From: JBBDYH01 sp040901795
GTDB lineage: Bacteria; Planctomycetota; Planctomycetia; Pirellulales; JALHPA01
Direction of reading: 5' to 3'
Assembly (NCBI GenBank): GCA_040901795.1
Contig: JBBDYH010000127.1
Coordinates: forward strand, 20,830-84,829
DNA: 64,000 nt
Shown: positions 1 through 9,360 of the stretch, piece by piece
Numbering within the stretch: position 1 is the stretch's first letter
Layout of the letters: every line of letters begins with the position of its first letter
Translations under genes and position numbers: made by a program
Notes under the pieces: generated by a model
Seen by the model: only the letters and a program-made list of their open reading frames with translations
Database searches by the model: none
Told to the model about the DNA's origin: nothing

Positions 1-2
1 CG

Positions 3-3000
3 CTGTCTTTGGATTTCAATCCTGCAACGGCGCCCGCGAGCAATATCATCAATTCGGGCTCCGCGCTCACTTTGGGCGGCGCCACAGCCGGCCTCGGCTC
101 GCAGACATTTGCGGCGTTGATCATGCAGGGAGCAGCCGGCGAAACCAACAGCCAGACGTTCAACGGGACCACGATCGCCAACGGTCCCACGCACATTGTC
201 GTCAACAGCGGCGCCAACGGGACGGCGAATCTCAATCTGGGAGCGCTCACGCACAGTACCGGCGGTGTGGTGAAGTTCGTCCTACCGGCGGCCGGCAACG
301 TCAGCACTTCGACGACCAACACGAATGGCATCATCGGCGGTTGGGCCACTGTGGGCGCGGGGCTGGGCCGACCCGACAACCCCGCCGGCGCAGTCAACCG
401 TAAACTGGCGAGCACCACGTTCGCCACCGTGGAAAACGGCAACATCCGCGGCCTGCGCGACAACGAGTACACAACCGCCACGACTGGCGTCAACCTGGAT
501 ACATACGTCACTGCTGCCACGAACCTGAATATCAACAACTCTTCCACCGATAGCATCCGCGTTGATGATGACGCCGCAGGCACCGTTACCGATATCAATA
601 CGTTGCGGTTCAGCGAAGTGACGGCGCGGAGCATCCGCATCGGCGCCGGAAACACGCTGCGACTCGGCAAGTCGGGCGCCATCTTCCGTTCAGACTTCGC
701 CGGCACACCGACTTGGGCCATCGGCTCCTCCGACGGCGGCGCGGCGGGCACTCAGGACGAAGGGACCTTGACTGCCGGTGGTCCCGGAGCCGGCGACGGC
801 GAAATCGTGTTCATCATGAATTCGCCCGATGAGAGCGCCGGTTCGCTGAACGTGGAGGTCGTGGTGGCCGATAACCCTGCCGGCGGCAAGGTGTCGGTGG
901 TCAAGATGGGCGCCGGCTCGATGAAGTTCCGGGGCCATAACACCTACTCGGGCGACACCTACATTCTCGAGGGGCGCTTTCAACTGGCCGGCACGGAAAT
1001 TGGCGATCCTGACGACACGATCTCCGGCAACCCCGGCGGCTGGGGGACAGGCACTGTGCACATCTTCCCGGGCGGACAAGCATTTCCGAGCGGCTCCGGC
1101 CCGGGGCTGCCGATTCTCAATAATTTCAAGATTGCGGGTTTGGGCACCGCGGAAGAGGCGTTCGCTGCGATTCGCTTCGGCGGCACCACGACGATCAACG
1201 GCAACATCGAGTTGATTGGCGACTCGCGCCTCGGCGGCGGCGGCCAGGCGAATGAAATCCCTAACGCCGGCGTGAATGGTGCGATCACGGGGCCTTTCGG
1301 CCTGGACTTCGGCGCCCTGGCCACCATCAACACGAACCTGTTCATCTCCAACCCCGCCAATGACTGGCGCGGCACGACGACGCTCAATGCCAGGAACAAC
1401 GACAGCGTCAACCGCTTCCGGCTGGGCAACAACGAAGTCGTCCCGCACGGCGTCGGCCGGGGCAACGTCGTCATGAACGGCAACACGAGCAATGGCAGGA
1501 TCGTGTTCGACCTGGGTGGGTTCAACGAAACGATTAACGCCCTGATGACAACTCCCAGCAATCCAGTGGGGGCCATCGTCACGAACAATAATGAGACCGC
1601 CGCGACATCGACTCTGACGCTTGGCGACTACGATCAGTCGGGAATCTTCGCCGGAATCATGCAAGATGGGACCGGCGTCTTGGCGCTGACCAAAATCGGC
1701 GCGGGCGTGCAAACCCTCGCAGGCGCGAACACCTTTAGCGGGCCGGTGAACATCAACAACGGCACGCTCTCGGTCACAGGTTCAATCACTCCGGTGTTCG
1801 GCAGTACGGTCATCAACGTCAATGCCTCGGCCACCGGCGCGGGCACGCTGAGCGGTACCGGAACGGTCGGCGATGTTACGGTTGCGGCCAACAGCGGCGC
1901 CAACCGAGCCAGACTGAGTCCCGGTGCTACCGGCGCGCTCGGCGCGGTCGGTACGCTGACGATGAATAGCCTGACTGTGAACGGCGGCGATCTACAATTT
2001 GATCTGGTCACACCGGCGGCCAGCGACAGGATAAACGTCGGTGGCGCTCCGGGCACCGCCAGGTTTACCGCTGCCACCACGATCTCGCCCAGCGGCGGCA
2101 CAGCGGGCAGCTACACAATTCTCACCGCGACGAGTCCCATCACGTACGGCGTTACTCCGACCCTGACGCCTCTTCCGAATCCGCTCACGCGGCCCACGAC
2201 ATATGCGCTTGATACCGCAAGCGACCCGAACTCGCTGAAAATCAACGTGACGGGCGGCGCGAAGATCCTCACCTGGACCGGCTCGACCAATAGCGACTGG
2301 GACGTCAACACGACGGCGAATTGGACGGACGGGGCCAACGCCGAGACGTTTTTCGTGGGCGATACCGTCACCTTTGGCGACGCACCGGCGAATCGCAATA
2401 TCGCCATCACCGGGGTTGTCACGCCGGGCGCCGTAACCGTCAACAATTCCGGCGGCAATACCTACACGTTCACAGGCCCAGGCGCCATCGCCGGCAGCAC
2501 CGGGTTGTTGAAATCCGGCACGGGAACGCTGATTCTTGCCAATGCCAACACCTACGTCGGCCCAACGAACATCACCGGCGGGACGTTGCAAGTCGGCAAT
2601 GGCGGCACTTCGGGCAGCCTCGGTGCAGGCGACGTAACGAACGAGAGTATTCTCGCGTTCAATCGCAGCGATGCTTCCACAGCGTCGAATGTGATCAGCG
2701 GCAGCGGCGAACTGCGACACATCGGCACCGGCGCGCTGACGCTCGCCGGCGCCAGCACCTATACCGGTCCCACCAACATCACCAGCGGCACCGTGGTCGT
2801 CACGAACGCGGGTGGTGGAACATCGTCGTTGGGCGCCCTGCCGTCCGAATTTGTGGTCCCGGGCGTCGTCACCGTGTCGCCGGGTGCGGCGGTTGATTTT
2901 GCCGGCGCGGCCGGCGCAAACAGCATCGACTTCGGCGGCAAGCAGTTCAGGATCACCGGAACAGGCGTAGGCGGCACAGGCGCTTTGACCAACAGCGGTA

Positions 3001-4823
3001 CGACGGCGCAACAGAACGCTTTAGAGCAAGTCGTGCTGACCGGAAACGCGACTGTCGGCGGAACCGGCCGTTTCGACATTCGCGCCGACGATTCGATGCT
3101 CGATCTCGCAAACTTTACACTCACCAAAGTGGGTCCCAATCAATTCACGCTGGTGGGCACCAACGTCACCAACGGCAACATCGTCGTCAATGAAGGCATC
3201 CTGGCGATCGAGGCCACGGCGATCGTGCCGGATACAGGCGCCGGTCATACGATCACGTACAACGCTGGCACGACCGCGCAGTTTTTCGATCTCCAGCCGG
3301 CGTCACTTTCGCGGCTGCTGGTCTTCAACGGCGGCGCAACGATGGGCAATGCCAGCGGCGCCCCGTCGACGGTCAACAGCAACATCACGCTCAACGGCAA
3401 CCTGACCGTGACGAACCTCAACAACAGCACCGGCGCGCTGAACGTGGACGGCATCATCGGCGAGACCGGCGGCGCTCGATCACTCATCAAGACCGGCGCC
3501 GCGACGCTCAACTTGAACAATCCTGCCAACACCTACTCTGGTCCGACCGTGATCAGTGGCGGCAATATCAATGCCAGCCAGATTAACGACGGTGGTCAAT
3601 CCAGCAGCATCGGTCAGTCCTCTTCGGCCGCTGCGAATCTGGTCTTTTCCGGCGGTAACTTGACCTACACCAGCGTTTTCAGCGGCGTCACGACAAATCG
3701 ACTCTTCACCGTCGGCTCCGGCACAGGCGGGCTGGACTCATCCGGCGGAACCGGTGTACCAATGTCATTCACGAATACCGGCTCGGTCGCGGTGAGCGGT
3801 CCGGGCGCGACGCTGCTGCTTACCGGCAGTAACACCGACAACAATGTACTTGCACCCAAGCTCGTCGATGGTGCGGATCCGCTTTCGCTGCGGAAAGCTG
3901 GCGCTGGGACATGGAACCTCACGAATAGTAACACCTATACGGGAACAACCACAGTTGACGAAGGGTTATTGCGCGTAACCGGCTCGATCACGGGCAGTAA
4001 CGCGGCGACCGTTGCTACAGGCGCTACATTGGCCATTGAAGGCAGCGCCACGGTCGGCGGCATGAGCGGCGGCGGTACGACCAACGTTGGCACCGGCGCG
4101 GGCGCCGCCACCTTAACGGCGAGCCACATCCGGCAGGGTGTGCTCGACATCGCCGCCGGAAGTTCAGCAAATACAACCGTGGGCGGCGGCACGTCGGTGC
4201 TCGGCAACCTGATGATCGCCGGAACACCGAATGCGCCCACGGCGAAATTTAACCTGAACGATGCGGCGATTCTCGAATACAGCGGCGCTAGTCCCGTCGC
4301 CACCGTGCGGCAGCAAATACTCGCCGGCCGCGGCGGCCCTGGCTTTGGCGCAAGCTGGACCGGCCAAGGCATCACCAGCAGCGCGGCCGCAGCCGCCGAC
4401 CCGGAGTCGCGCTCGATTGGATATGCTGAGAACTCCTCGTTGCCCTTAGGGCCGTACACCAACTTCCGCGGCCAGCCGGTCGATGACACCTCGGTGCTCA
4501 TGGCCTTCACGCGCACTGGCGACGCCAACCTCGACGGCCTGGTCAACGACGACGACGTGACGATCGTCGGCGCGACCTATGCGCCCGGGGTCCCGCAGCC
4601 GCAATGGTCCTTGGGCGACTTCGACTACAACGGCTTCGTCGATGACGACGACGTAACGCTGCTGGGCGTGTTCTACGATCCGTCGGCGACGCCCTTGGCC
4701 GCGCCGGCGAATACATTAGCGACGAATGTCGCCGCCGTGCCAGAGCCGGCCACTGCAACCCTGCTCGTGCTTGCATCAATCGCACTAGTGATTGCCGCGA
4801 TGCGGCGACGCCGCGCATGTTGA
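3..4823 (+). CDS. Large autotransporter-type beta-strand-repeat surface protein with dockerin-like repeats and PEP-CTERM (5' partial)
   Basis: The reading frame is open to the left edge, so the true start and signal peptide lie outside the window. About 1600 residues are seen. Most are Gly/Thr/Asn-rich passenger repeats with recurring motifs such as GAGTLTLAGANTYSGPT and NGGTLQV, typical of autotransporter-associated beta-strand repeats that fold as a beta-helix. Near the C-terminus come two acidic, Ca-binding-like dockerin motifs (GDANLDGLVNDDD and GDFDYNGFVDDDD). The end is a PEP-CTERM sorting tail: VPEP, a hydrophobic stretch and an Arg cluster. By family knowledge PEP-CTERM proteins are exported and processed at the membrane, probably for the cell surface or matrix. 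Two further proteins with the same tail follow at 5009 and 9361. Ligand and role are unknown. Confidence 0.85.
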   Translation: MSLDFNPATAPASNIINSGSALTLGGATAGLGSQTFAALIMQGAAGETNSQTFNGTTIANGPTHIVVNSGANGTANLNLGALTHSTGGVVKFVLPAAGNVSTSTTNTNGIIGGWATVGAGLGRPDNPAGAVNRKLASTTFATVENGNIRGLRDNEYTTATTGVNLDTYVTAATNLNINNSSTDSIRVDDDAAGTVTDINTLRFSEVTARSIRIGAGNTLRLGKSGAIFRSDFAGTPTWAIGSSDGGAAGTQDEGTLTAGGPGAGDGEIVFIMNSPDESAGSLNVEVVVADNPAGGKVSVVKMGAGSMKFRGHNTYSGDTYILEGRFQLAGTEIGDPDDTISGNPGGWGTGTVHIFPGGQAFPSGSGPGLPILNNFKIAGLGTAEEAFAAIRFGGTTTINGNIELIGDSRLGGGGQANEIPNAGVNGAITGPFGLDFGALATINTNLFISNPANDWRGTTTLNARNNDSVNRFRLGNNEVVPHGVGRGNVVMNGNTSNGRIVFDLGGFNETINALMTTPSNPVGAIVTNNNETAATSTLTLGDYDQSGIFAGIMQDGTGVLALTKIGAGVQTLAGANTFSGPVNINNGTLSVTGSITPVFGSTVINVNASATGAGTLSGTGTVGDVTVAANSGANRARLSPGATGALGAVGTLTMNSLTVNGGDLQFDLVTPAASDRINVGGAPGTARFTAATTISPSGGTAGSYTILTATSPITYGVTPTLTPLPNPLTRPTTYALDTASDPNSLKINVTGGAKILTWTGSTNSDWDVNTTANWTDGANAETFFVGDTVTFGDAPANRNIAITGVVTPGAVTVNNSGGNTYTFTGPGAIAGSTGLLKSGTGTLILANANTYVGPTNITGGTLQVGNGGTSGSLGAGDVTNESILAFNRSDASTASNVISGSGELRHIGTGALTLAGASTYTGPTNITSGTVVVTNAGGGTSSLGALPSEFVVPGVVTVSPGAAVDFAGAAGANSIDFGGKQFRITGTGVGGTGALTNSGTTAQQNALEQVVLTGNATVGGTGRFDIRADDSMLDLANFTLTKVGPNQFTLVGTNVTNGNIVVNEGILAIEATAIVPDTGAGHTITYNAGTTAQFFDLQPASLSRLLVFNGGATMGNASGAPSTVNSNITLNGNLTVTNLNNSTGALNVDGIIGETGGARSLIKTGAATLNLNNPANTYSGPTVISGGNINASQINDGGQSSSIGQSSSAAANLVFSGGNLTYTSVFSGVTTNRLFTVGSGTGGLDSSGGTGVPMSFTNTGSVAVSGPGATLLLTGSNTDNNVLAPKLVDGADPLSLRKAGAGTWNLTNSNTYTGTTTVDEGLLRVTGSITGSNAATVATGATLAIEGSATVGGMSGGGTTNVGTGAGAATLTASHIRQGVLDIAAGSSANTTVGGGTSVLGNLMIAGTPNAPTAKFNLNDAAILEYSGASPVATVRQQILAGRGGPGFGASWTGQGITSSAAAAADPESRSIGYAENSSLPLGPYTNFRGQPVDDTSVLMAFTRTGDANLDGLVNDDDVTIVGATYAPGVPQPQWSLGDFDYNGFVDDDDVTLLGVFYDPSATPLAAPANTLATNVAAVPEPATATLLVLASIALVIAAMRRRRAC

Positions 4824-5008
4824 ACTGCTATCGATGACAATGTGTTCTTTCGCGCGGTGGCATTGCTTGCGGTCTTGAACGCTTGCGGTTTTCTACCACT
4901 CGCGCCTGGACTTCGCGCGCGTTGCATGTTTCCATAGAGGTTTGGCTCTGATTCGTTCCATTTTCTTTCGTTGCGGCGCAGTACGTTAGCTCAGAGCAGG
5001 AGGCGTGT

Positions 5009-8000
5009 ATGAGACGTGTGTATTCGGCGGTAATCGCCCTGGTAATCATGGGAGCCAGGCTTGTCCTTCCATCACATACCGAGGCTGCTGTCTGGACCGG
5101 CGCCGGCAGGGACGGTAATTGGATCAACCACTCCAATTGGAACCCCACGTTCGCTCCCAGCGGTCGGGACGCTGTCGCCGACTTCAGCGCCCTTGACGTC
5201 ATCGGCGACACCACGGTCGCTCTGAACGCTAACATTGTCGTTGGGACGCTGATGTTCGGCGATACTGTGCCCTCTGACAATTGGAACATTAGCCCAGGTA
5301 CGCCAGCGGATAGCACTTTGACGCTAGACGTGACTAGCGGCGAGCCAATCATCAACGTGGTGAATCAGACCGCCACCTTTCGAGTTGTCGTTGCGGGAAC
5401 AGAGGGCCTGACGAAAACCGGGCTTGGAACCTTGGTGTTGACCGAGCCAAATACGTACAGCGGAACGACGGTTGTCCGATCGGGTACGCTGGCGTTGGAC
5501 TTCTCCGCTTCTGAGCTCACAAGCAACATTATTCCCACGGCTTCAGAGTTGCGCTTAGGCGGCATCATAGCGGCCTCCGGTGGCGGCACGATCCAACTGG
5601 TCGGCAGACCGGGCGCCTCAAACACTCAGACATTCACCGGAACAACGCTGCTCTTCGGCCAAAATGGCTTCGAAATCGATCAAAACGATGCCGCGAATGT
5701 CGATCTGTTCCTCGGATTCTTTGATCGCGACTTGGGAAGCGTCGCCAACTTTACCTTACCAACCTCTGGACGCATCAACGCCGTTAGCGTCACCCTCCCA
5801 AACATCCATGGAATTCTCGGCGCATGGGCCACGATCGGCAGGGGGTCCAACGCCACGTGGGCGGCGAACGATGGCGCGGGCAACATTGTCCCCTTTACAT
5901 CGTTCACCGAGATTACAGGTGCTCCGGTAATTGCCAATAACGCGGCCACAAATCTACGTTGGAGCAGTAGCAGCGGCGACGCTTCGCTGCCGACGGGAAC
6001 AACGGATATCAACACGCTGCTATTCGCGGACGCTGCGCGCCGAACGGTGGCCATTCCGGCCGGAGCGACGCTGCGTTTGGGTGTTTCTGGTGGCATCTTC
6101 AAAACCGACACAAGCGCTGGAGAAGAGGACTCCCAATTGTCCATTGGGCTGCCAGGCAGCTTCCTTACCGCGGGCGGGGCGCCCACTACTGTCGGCGAAC
6201 TAATTCTGAATGCAAACTCCAATGCGGCAGATCAAAACGGAATCATCGTCAATTCGACGATCACCAACAACGGTCTTGCACCCGTCTATGTGGTCAAAAG
6301 TGGCAACGCAGCGGCTCTCTTGACAAGCAGCAACACCTACATCGGTGGCACATACATCGCCAGCGGTCGGCTCGGAGCTAGCGCCACATCCGGCTTCGGC
6401 ACAGGACCGGTTCATGTGGCCGCCGGCGCGCAAGCTTTCCTGGCGGGTGGCACACATTCCAATGAATTCTTCGTTTCTGGAACGGACCTCTCGAAACCGA
6501 CGGGTGGTATCCCCGGTGCTGCGATGCAACTTGTCAGCAATGGCACGACATTGACCGGCAAGGTAACGCTGTTGAGCGACGCCCAAATCGGCATTAGCCC
6601 AGGCAGCGGCGAGCCAGCAGTGATCTCCGGCCAGATCACCGGCTCGGGCAGTCTCGAGTTTAGGAGTACTTCGGACGGCGGTGGCATAATCAGGTTGACT
6701 AATTCGAACAACGATTGGTCGGGCGATACCATCATCGGCCCTGGAGTGTTACAGATTGGCGGAACCGGGGAAGTGCTTCCCGACAGGCGCGGAAGCAGAG
6801 TGTTTATCCACGGCGGTCCCCCAAATGTTGCTCCCTCCGTCTTGGATCTCAACGGCAAGACTCAGACGGTGACGCGGCTATCTGCGACTGGAGATGTGCG
6901 CCGGGCAATTGTAAGAAGCACTGCACCGTCGGCGGCTACCTTGCGTATGTTTGTCGACGACCGCAGTGACCACGTAGATTTCGGCGGCATCATTGAAGAT
7001 GGTCTAGGAACGGTCGGCATAATGAAGATTGGCGACGGAACGCAGACGCTTTCGGGGGCAAATACTTACTCCGGTCCCACTGTATTGCAGGATGGAACGT
7101 TGCGCTTGGGCTCGGCTCGGGCGCTACCAGCCGGTGCAAACCTCGAATTCGACTTTCAGGGCTTACTTGATCTCAATGGGTTCAACGTCACACTCACCCG
7201 GCTGTCGTCGCCTCGGCAATTCACCTTCATTTTCAACAACAGCGATGTGTCGCCGTCGGTAATCACGTTCGCCGGCGGATCGAGCGTTTTTGGCGGCGGC
7301 ATCGTCGACTTTGCGGTTCGGCAGCCAGTCTCGCTAACCATGGCAGCCGGATCGCTGGAGCTTTCCGGCACGAACTCGTATGTCGGGCCGACAACGCTTC
7401 ATGGCGGTACGTTGATCGTGACCGGATCGCTTAACGAGAATGGTAGTGTGACCGTTAATGCAGGCGCCACGTTAAGCGGTGCATCAGCACTTCCCGGTTC
7501 GGGCAGAGTCGGAAATGTGACGATGCTGCCGGCTTCGACCGTGCGTCCCGGCCCAGCCAATCACGCATCCGTCGGCACGCTTACCATGTCGAGCCTGACC
7601 GTCAACGGCGGCGATTTACGATTTATTCTCGCAAGCGCCGGTACGAGCGATCGCGTGAACGTTGTTGATTCAGCCACCTTCGCGGCGCCTTCGACAATCA
7701 CTCCACTTACCATCACTCCTGGCGTTTACACGCTTCTCACGGCCGACACGCTCCGCGGCGTTCCGCCCACGCTAAACATGCCTCCCGCAACGCGCGCGAC
7801 TTTTGCCCTGAACTTCGAAACACTCGCCGATCAGATCCGATTGATCATCGGCGGATCGCCGCCCAAGGCGCTTACGTGGTCCGGCGCCAACGGCTCGGAG
7901 TGGGACCTGAACACGACGGCCAACTGGACCGCCGGTGCCACGGCCGAGACGTTTTTCAATCTTGACGGAGTTACCTTTGGCGACGGTCCCACGAATCGCA

Positions 8001-9076
8001 ATGTCGTGCTCAACACGACCGTGTTTCCAACATCAGTCACGGTAAACAACAGTGCTGGAAACGACTACACGATCTCAGGCACGGGCGGGATTGGCGACAC
8101 GGAATTCAGTGGCGCCACAAGCGTGACCAAGAGCGGGATAGGCACGCTGACACTTGGTGGGACAAATACGTATGCCGGCCCGACAGCGATCAACGGCGGT
8201 CTTCTGCGTGTAACTGGCTCGATCGCCAGCAACAACGCGGTGAGATTGGCGTCCCAGGCCGTAATCGTCCTCGAAGGCACCGCTTCCGTCGGTGGCGTCA
8301 CAGGCACAGGCTTCGCAACGGTCGGCAACGGCACGAGCGCCGCCTTGCTGTTGGCTGACCACATCCGGCTGGCGTCGCTGACAATTAACGCCGGAAGTGA
8401 GGTGAGGATCAAGCCCGCTGGAGATACGTCTGTGTTGGGCGCGCTGGCGATTTCAGGCGACGCCGCTCCCAGTGCCATGCTCGATCTTAACAACAACGCC
8501 GCGATCATTGACTACACCGGCACAAGCCCTATGACAACAGTCCGCCAGCAGATCCTCGCCGGCCGCGGCACGGCGGGCTTTGGCGCCACCTGGACCGGCC
8601 GAGGCATCACTAGCAGCGCCGCGGCGGCAGCAGTTGCAACCGAACCGGAGTCCCGGTCCGTCGGCTACGCTGAAAATGCGACGTTGCCGTTAGGCTCGTA
8701 TACCAACTTCCGCGGCCAGCCGGTCGACGACACGTCGATCCTCATGGCCTTCACGCGCACCGGCGACGCCAACCTCGACGGCCTGGTGAACGACGACGAC
8801 GTGACAATCGTCGGTGCAACCTACGCGCCGGGTGTGGCTCAACCGTCCTGGGCCTTAGGCGATTTCGACTTCAACGGCTTCGTCGATGATGACGACGTGA
8901 CGCTGTTAGGTGTCTTCTACGATCCGTCAGCCCCTCCGCTTGCGGTTTCGCCTAACGGAGCAGCAGATGCTGTGGTCGCCGTACCAGAGCCTAGTGCCAT
9001 TACCTTGGCTGTTTTGGCTGGACTCTTGTTCGCAGTGGCGGCCTCCAGTCGCCGCGCGTTGATTAGGGTCAGTTGA
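5009..9076 (+). CDS. Autotransporter-type beta-strand-repeat surface protein with dockerin-like repeats and PEP-CTERM
   Basis: A 1355-residue paralogue of the preceding protein. AGGAGG lies 5 bases before the ATG, and residues 1-27 form a clear signal peptide (MRRVYSAVIALVIMGARL onward). The body again carries the TYSGPT/TYAGPT beta-strand repeats, and a block beginning LTWSGANGSEWDLNTTANW also occurs in the first protein. The C-terminus has the pair of dockerin-like motifs (GDANLDGLVNDDD, GDFDFNGFVDDDD) and a VPEPS PEP-CTERM tail ending in basic residues. Codon choice in the dockerin region differs at many silent sites from the other two copies, so this copy is older or has not taken part in the conversion described in the findings. 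Probably secreted and surface-attached; partner unknown. Confidence 0.87.
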   Translation: MRRVYSAVIALVIMGARLVLPSHTEAAVWTGAGRDGNWINHSNWNPTFAPSGRDAVADFSALDVIGDTTVALNANIVVGTLMFGDTVPSDNWNISPGTPADSTLTLDVTSGEPIINVVNQTATFRVVVAGTEGLTKTGLGTLVLTEPNTYSGTTVVRSGTLALDFSASELTSNIIPTASELRLGGIIAASGGGTIQLVGRPGASNTQTFTGTTLLFGQNGFEIDQNDAANVDLFLGFFDRDLGSVANFTLPTSGRINAVSVTLPNIHGILGAWATIGRGSNATWAANDGAGNIVPFTSFTEITGAPVIANNAATNLRWSSSSGDASLPTGTTDINTLLFADAARRTVAIPAGATLRLGVSGGIFKTDTSAGEEDSQLSIGLPGSFLTAGGAPTTVGELILNANSNAADQNGIIVNSTITNNGLAPVYVVKSGNAAALLTSSNTYIGGTYIASGRLGASATSGFGTGPVHVAAGAQAFLAGGTHSNEFFVSGTDLSKPTGGIPGAAMQLVSNGTTLTGKVTLLSDAQIGISPGSGEPAVISGQITGSGSLEFRSTSDGGGIIRLTNSNNDWSGDTIIGPGVLQIGGTGEVLPDRRGSRVFIHGGPPNVAPSVLDLNGKTQTVTRLSATGDVRRAIVRSTAPSAATLRMFVDDRSDHVDFGGIIEDGLGTVGIMKIGDGTQTLSGANTYSGPTVLQDGTLRLGSARALPAGANLEFDFQGLLDLNGFNVTLTRLSSPRQFTFIFNNSDVSPSVITFAGGSSVFGGGIVDFAVRQPVSLTMAAGSLELSGTNSYVGPTTLHGGTLIVTGSLNENGSVTVNAGATLSGASALPGSGRVGNVTMLPASTVRPGPANHASVGTLTMSSLTVNGGDLRFILASAGTSDRVNVVDSATFAAPSTITPLTITPGVYTLLTADTLRGVPPTLNMPPATRATFALNFETLADQIRLIIGGSPPKALTWSGANGSEWDLNTTANWTAGATAETFFNLDGVTFGDGPTNRNVVLNTTVFPTSVTVNNSAGNDYTISGTGGIGDTEFSGATSVTKSGIGTLTLGGTNTYAGPTAINGGLLRVTGSIASNNAVRLASQAVIVLEGTASVGGVTGTGFATVGNGTSAALLLADHIRLASLTINAGSEVRIKPAGDTSVLGALAISGDAAPSAMLDLNNNAAIIDYTGTSPMTTVRQQILAGRGTAGFGATWTGRGITSSAAAAAVATEPESRSVGYAENATLPLGSYTNFRGQPVDDTSILMAFTRTGDANLDGLVNDDDVTIVGATYAPGVAQPSWALGDFDFNGFVDDDDVTLLGVFYDPSAPPLAVSPNGAADAVVAVPEPSAITLAVLAGLLFAVAASSRRALIRVS

Positions 9077-9360
9077 GCTGATTCCGTAAAACAAGCTATT
9101 CGATCAGCGTTATCCGAAATATCCGTGGTTAATCATAATTCATATTTCCGTTGTCGCCGCGGCGACCGATCAATTCGCGGCTAATCTCACTTCCGCTGAC
9201 TGGCTTAGTGTTAGCAGTCTTAGGCGGCATGACGGGTCGCGCTCGTCGCGCGTGTTTCATGGACGTTTTGGTGAGGTGACGCTATGGTCAGCCGTGCCAG
9301 TGATCTTTTCCGGCGAATCGGCGTGAACGGCTCGTTCAACGATCCGACCAAGAGGACTTC

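Noticed and set aside
690..1712. Long minus-strand open frame of 340 codons antisense to the first PEP-CTERM gene
   Set aside because: High-GC codon use on the plus strand creates long antisense frames; the peptide is low-complexity, Arg/Ala-rich, and shows no family motif.
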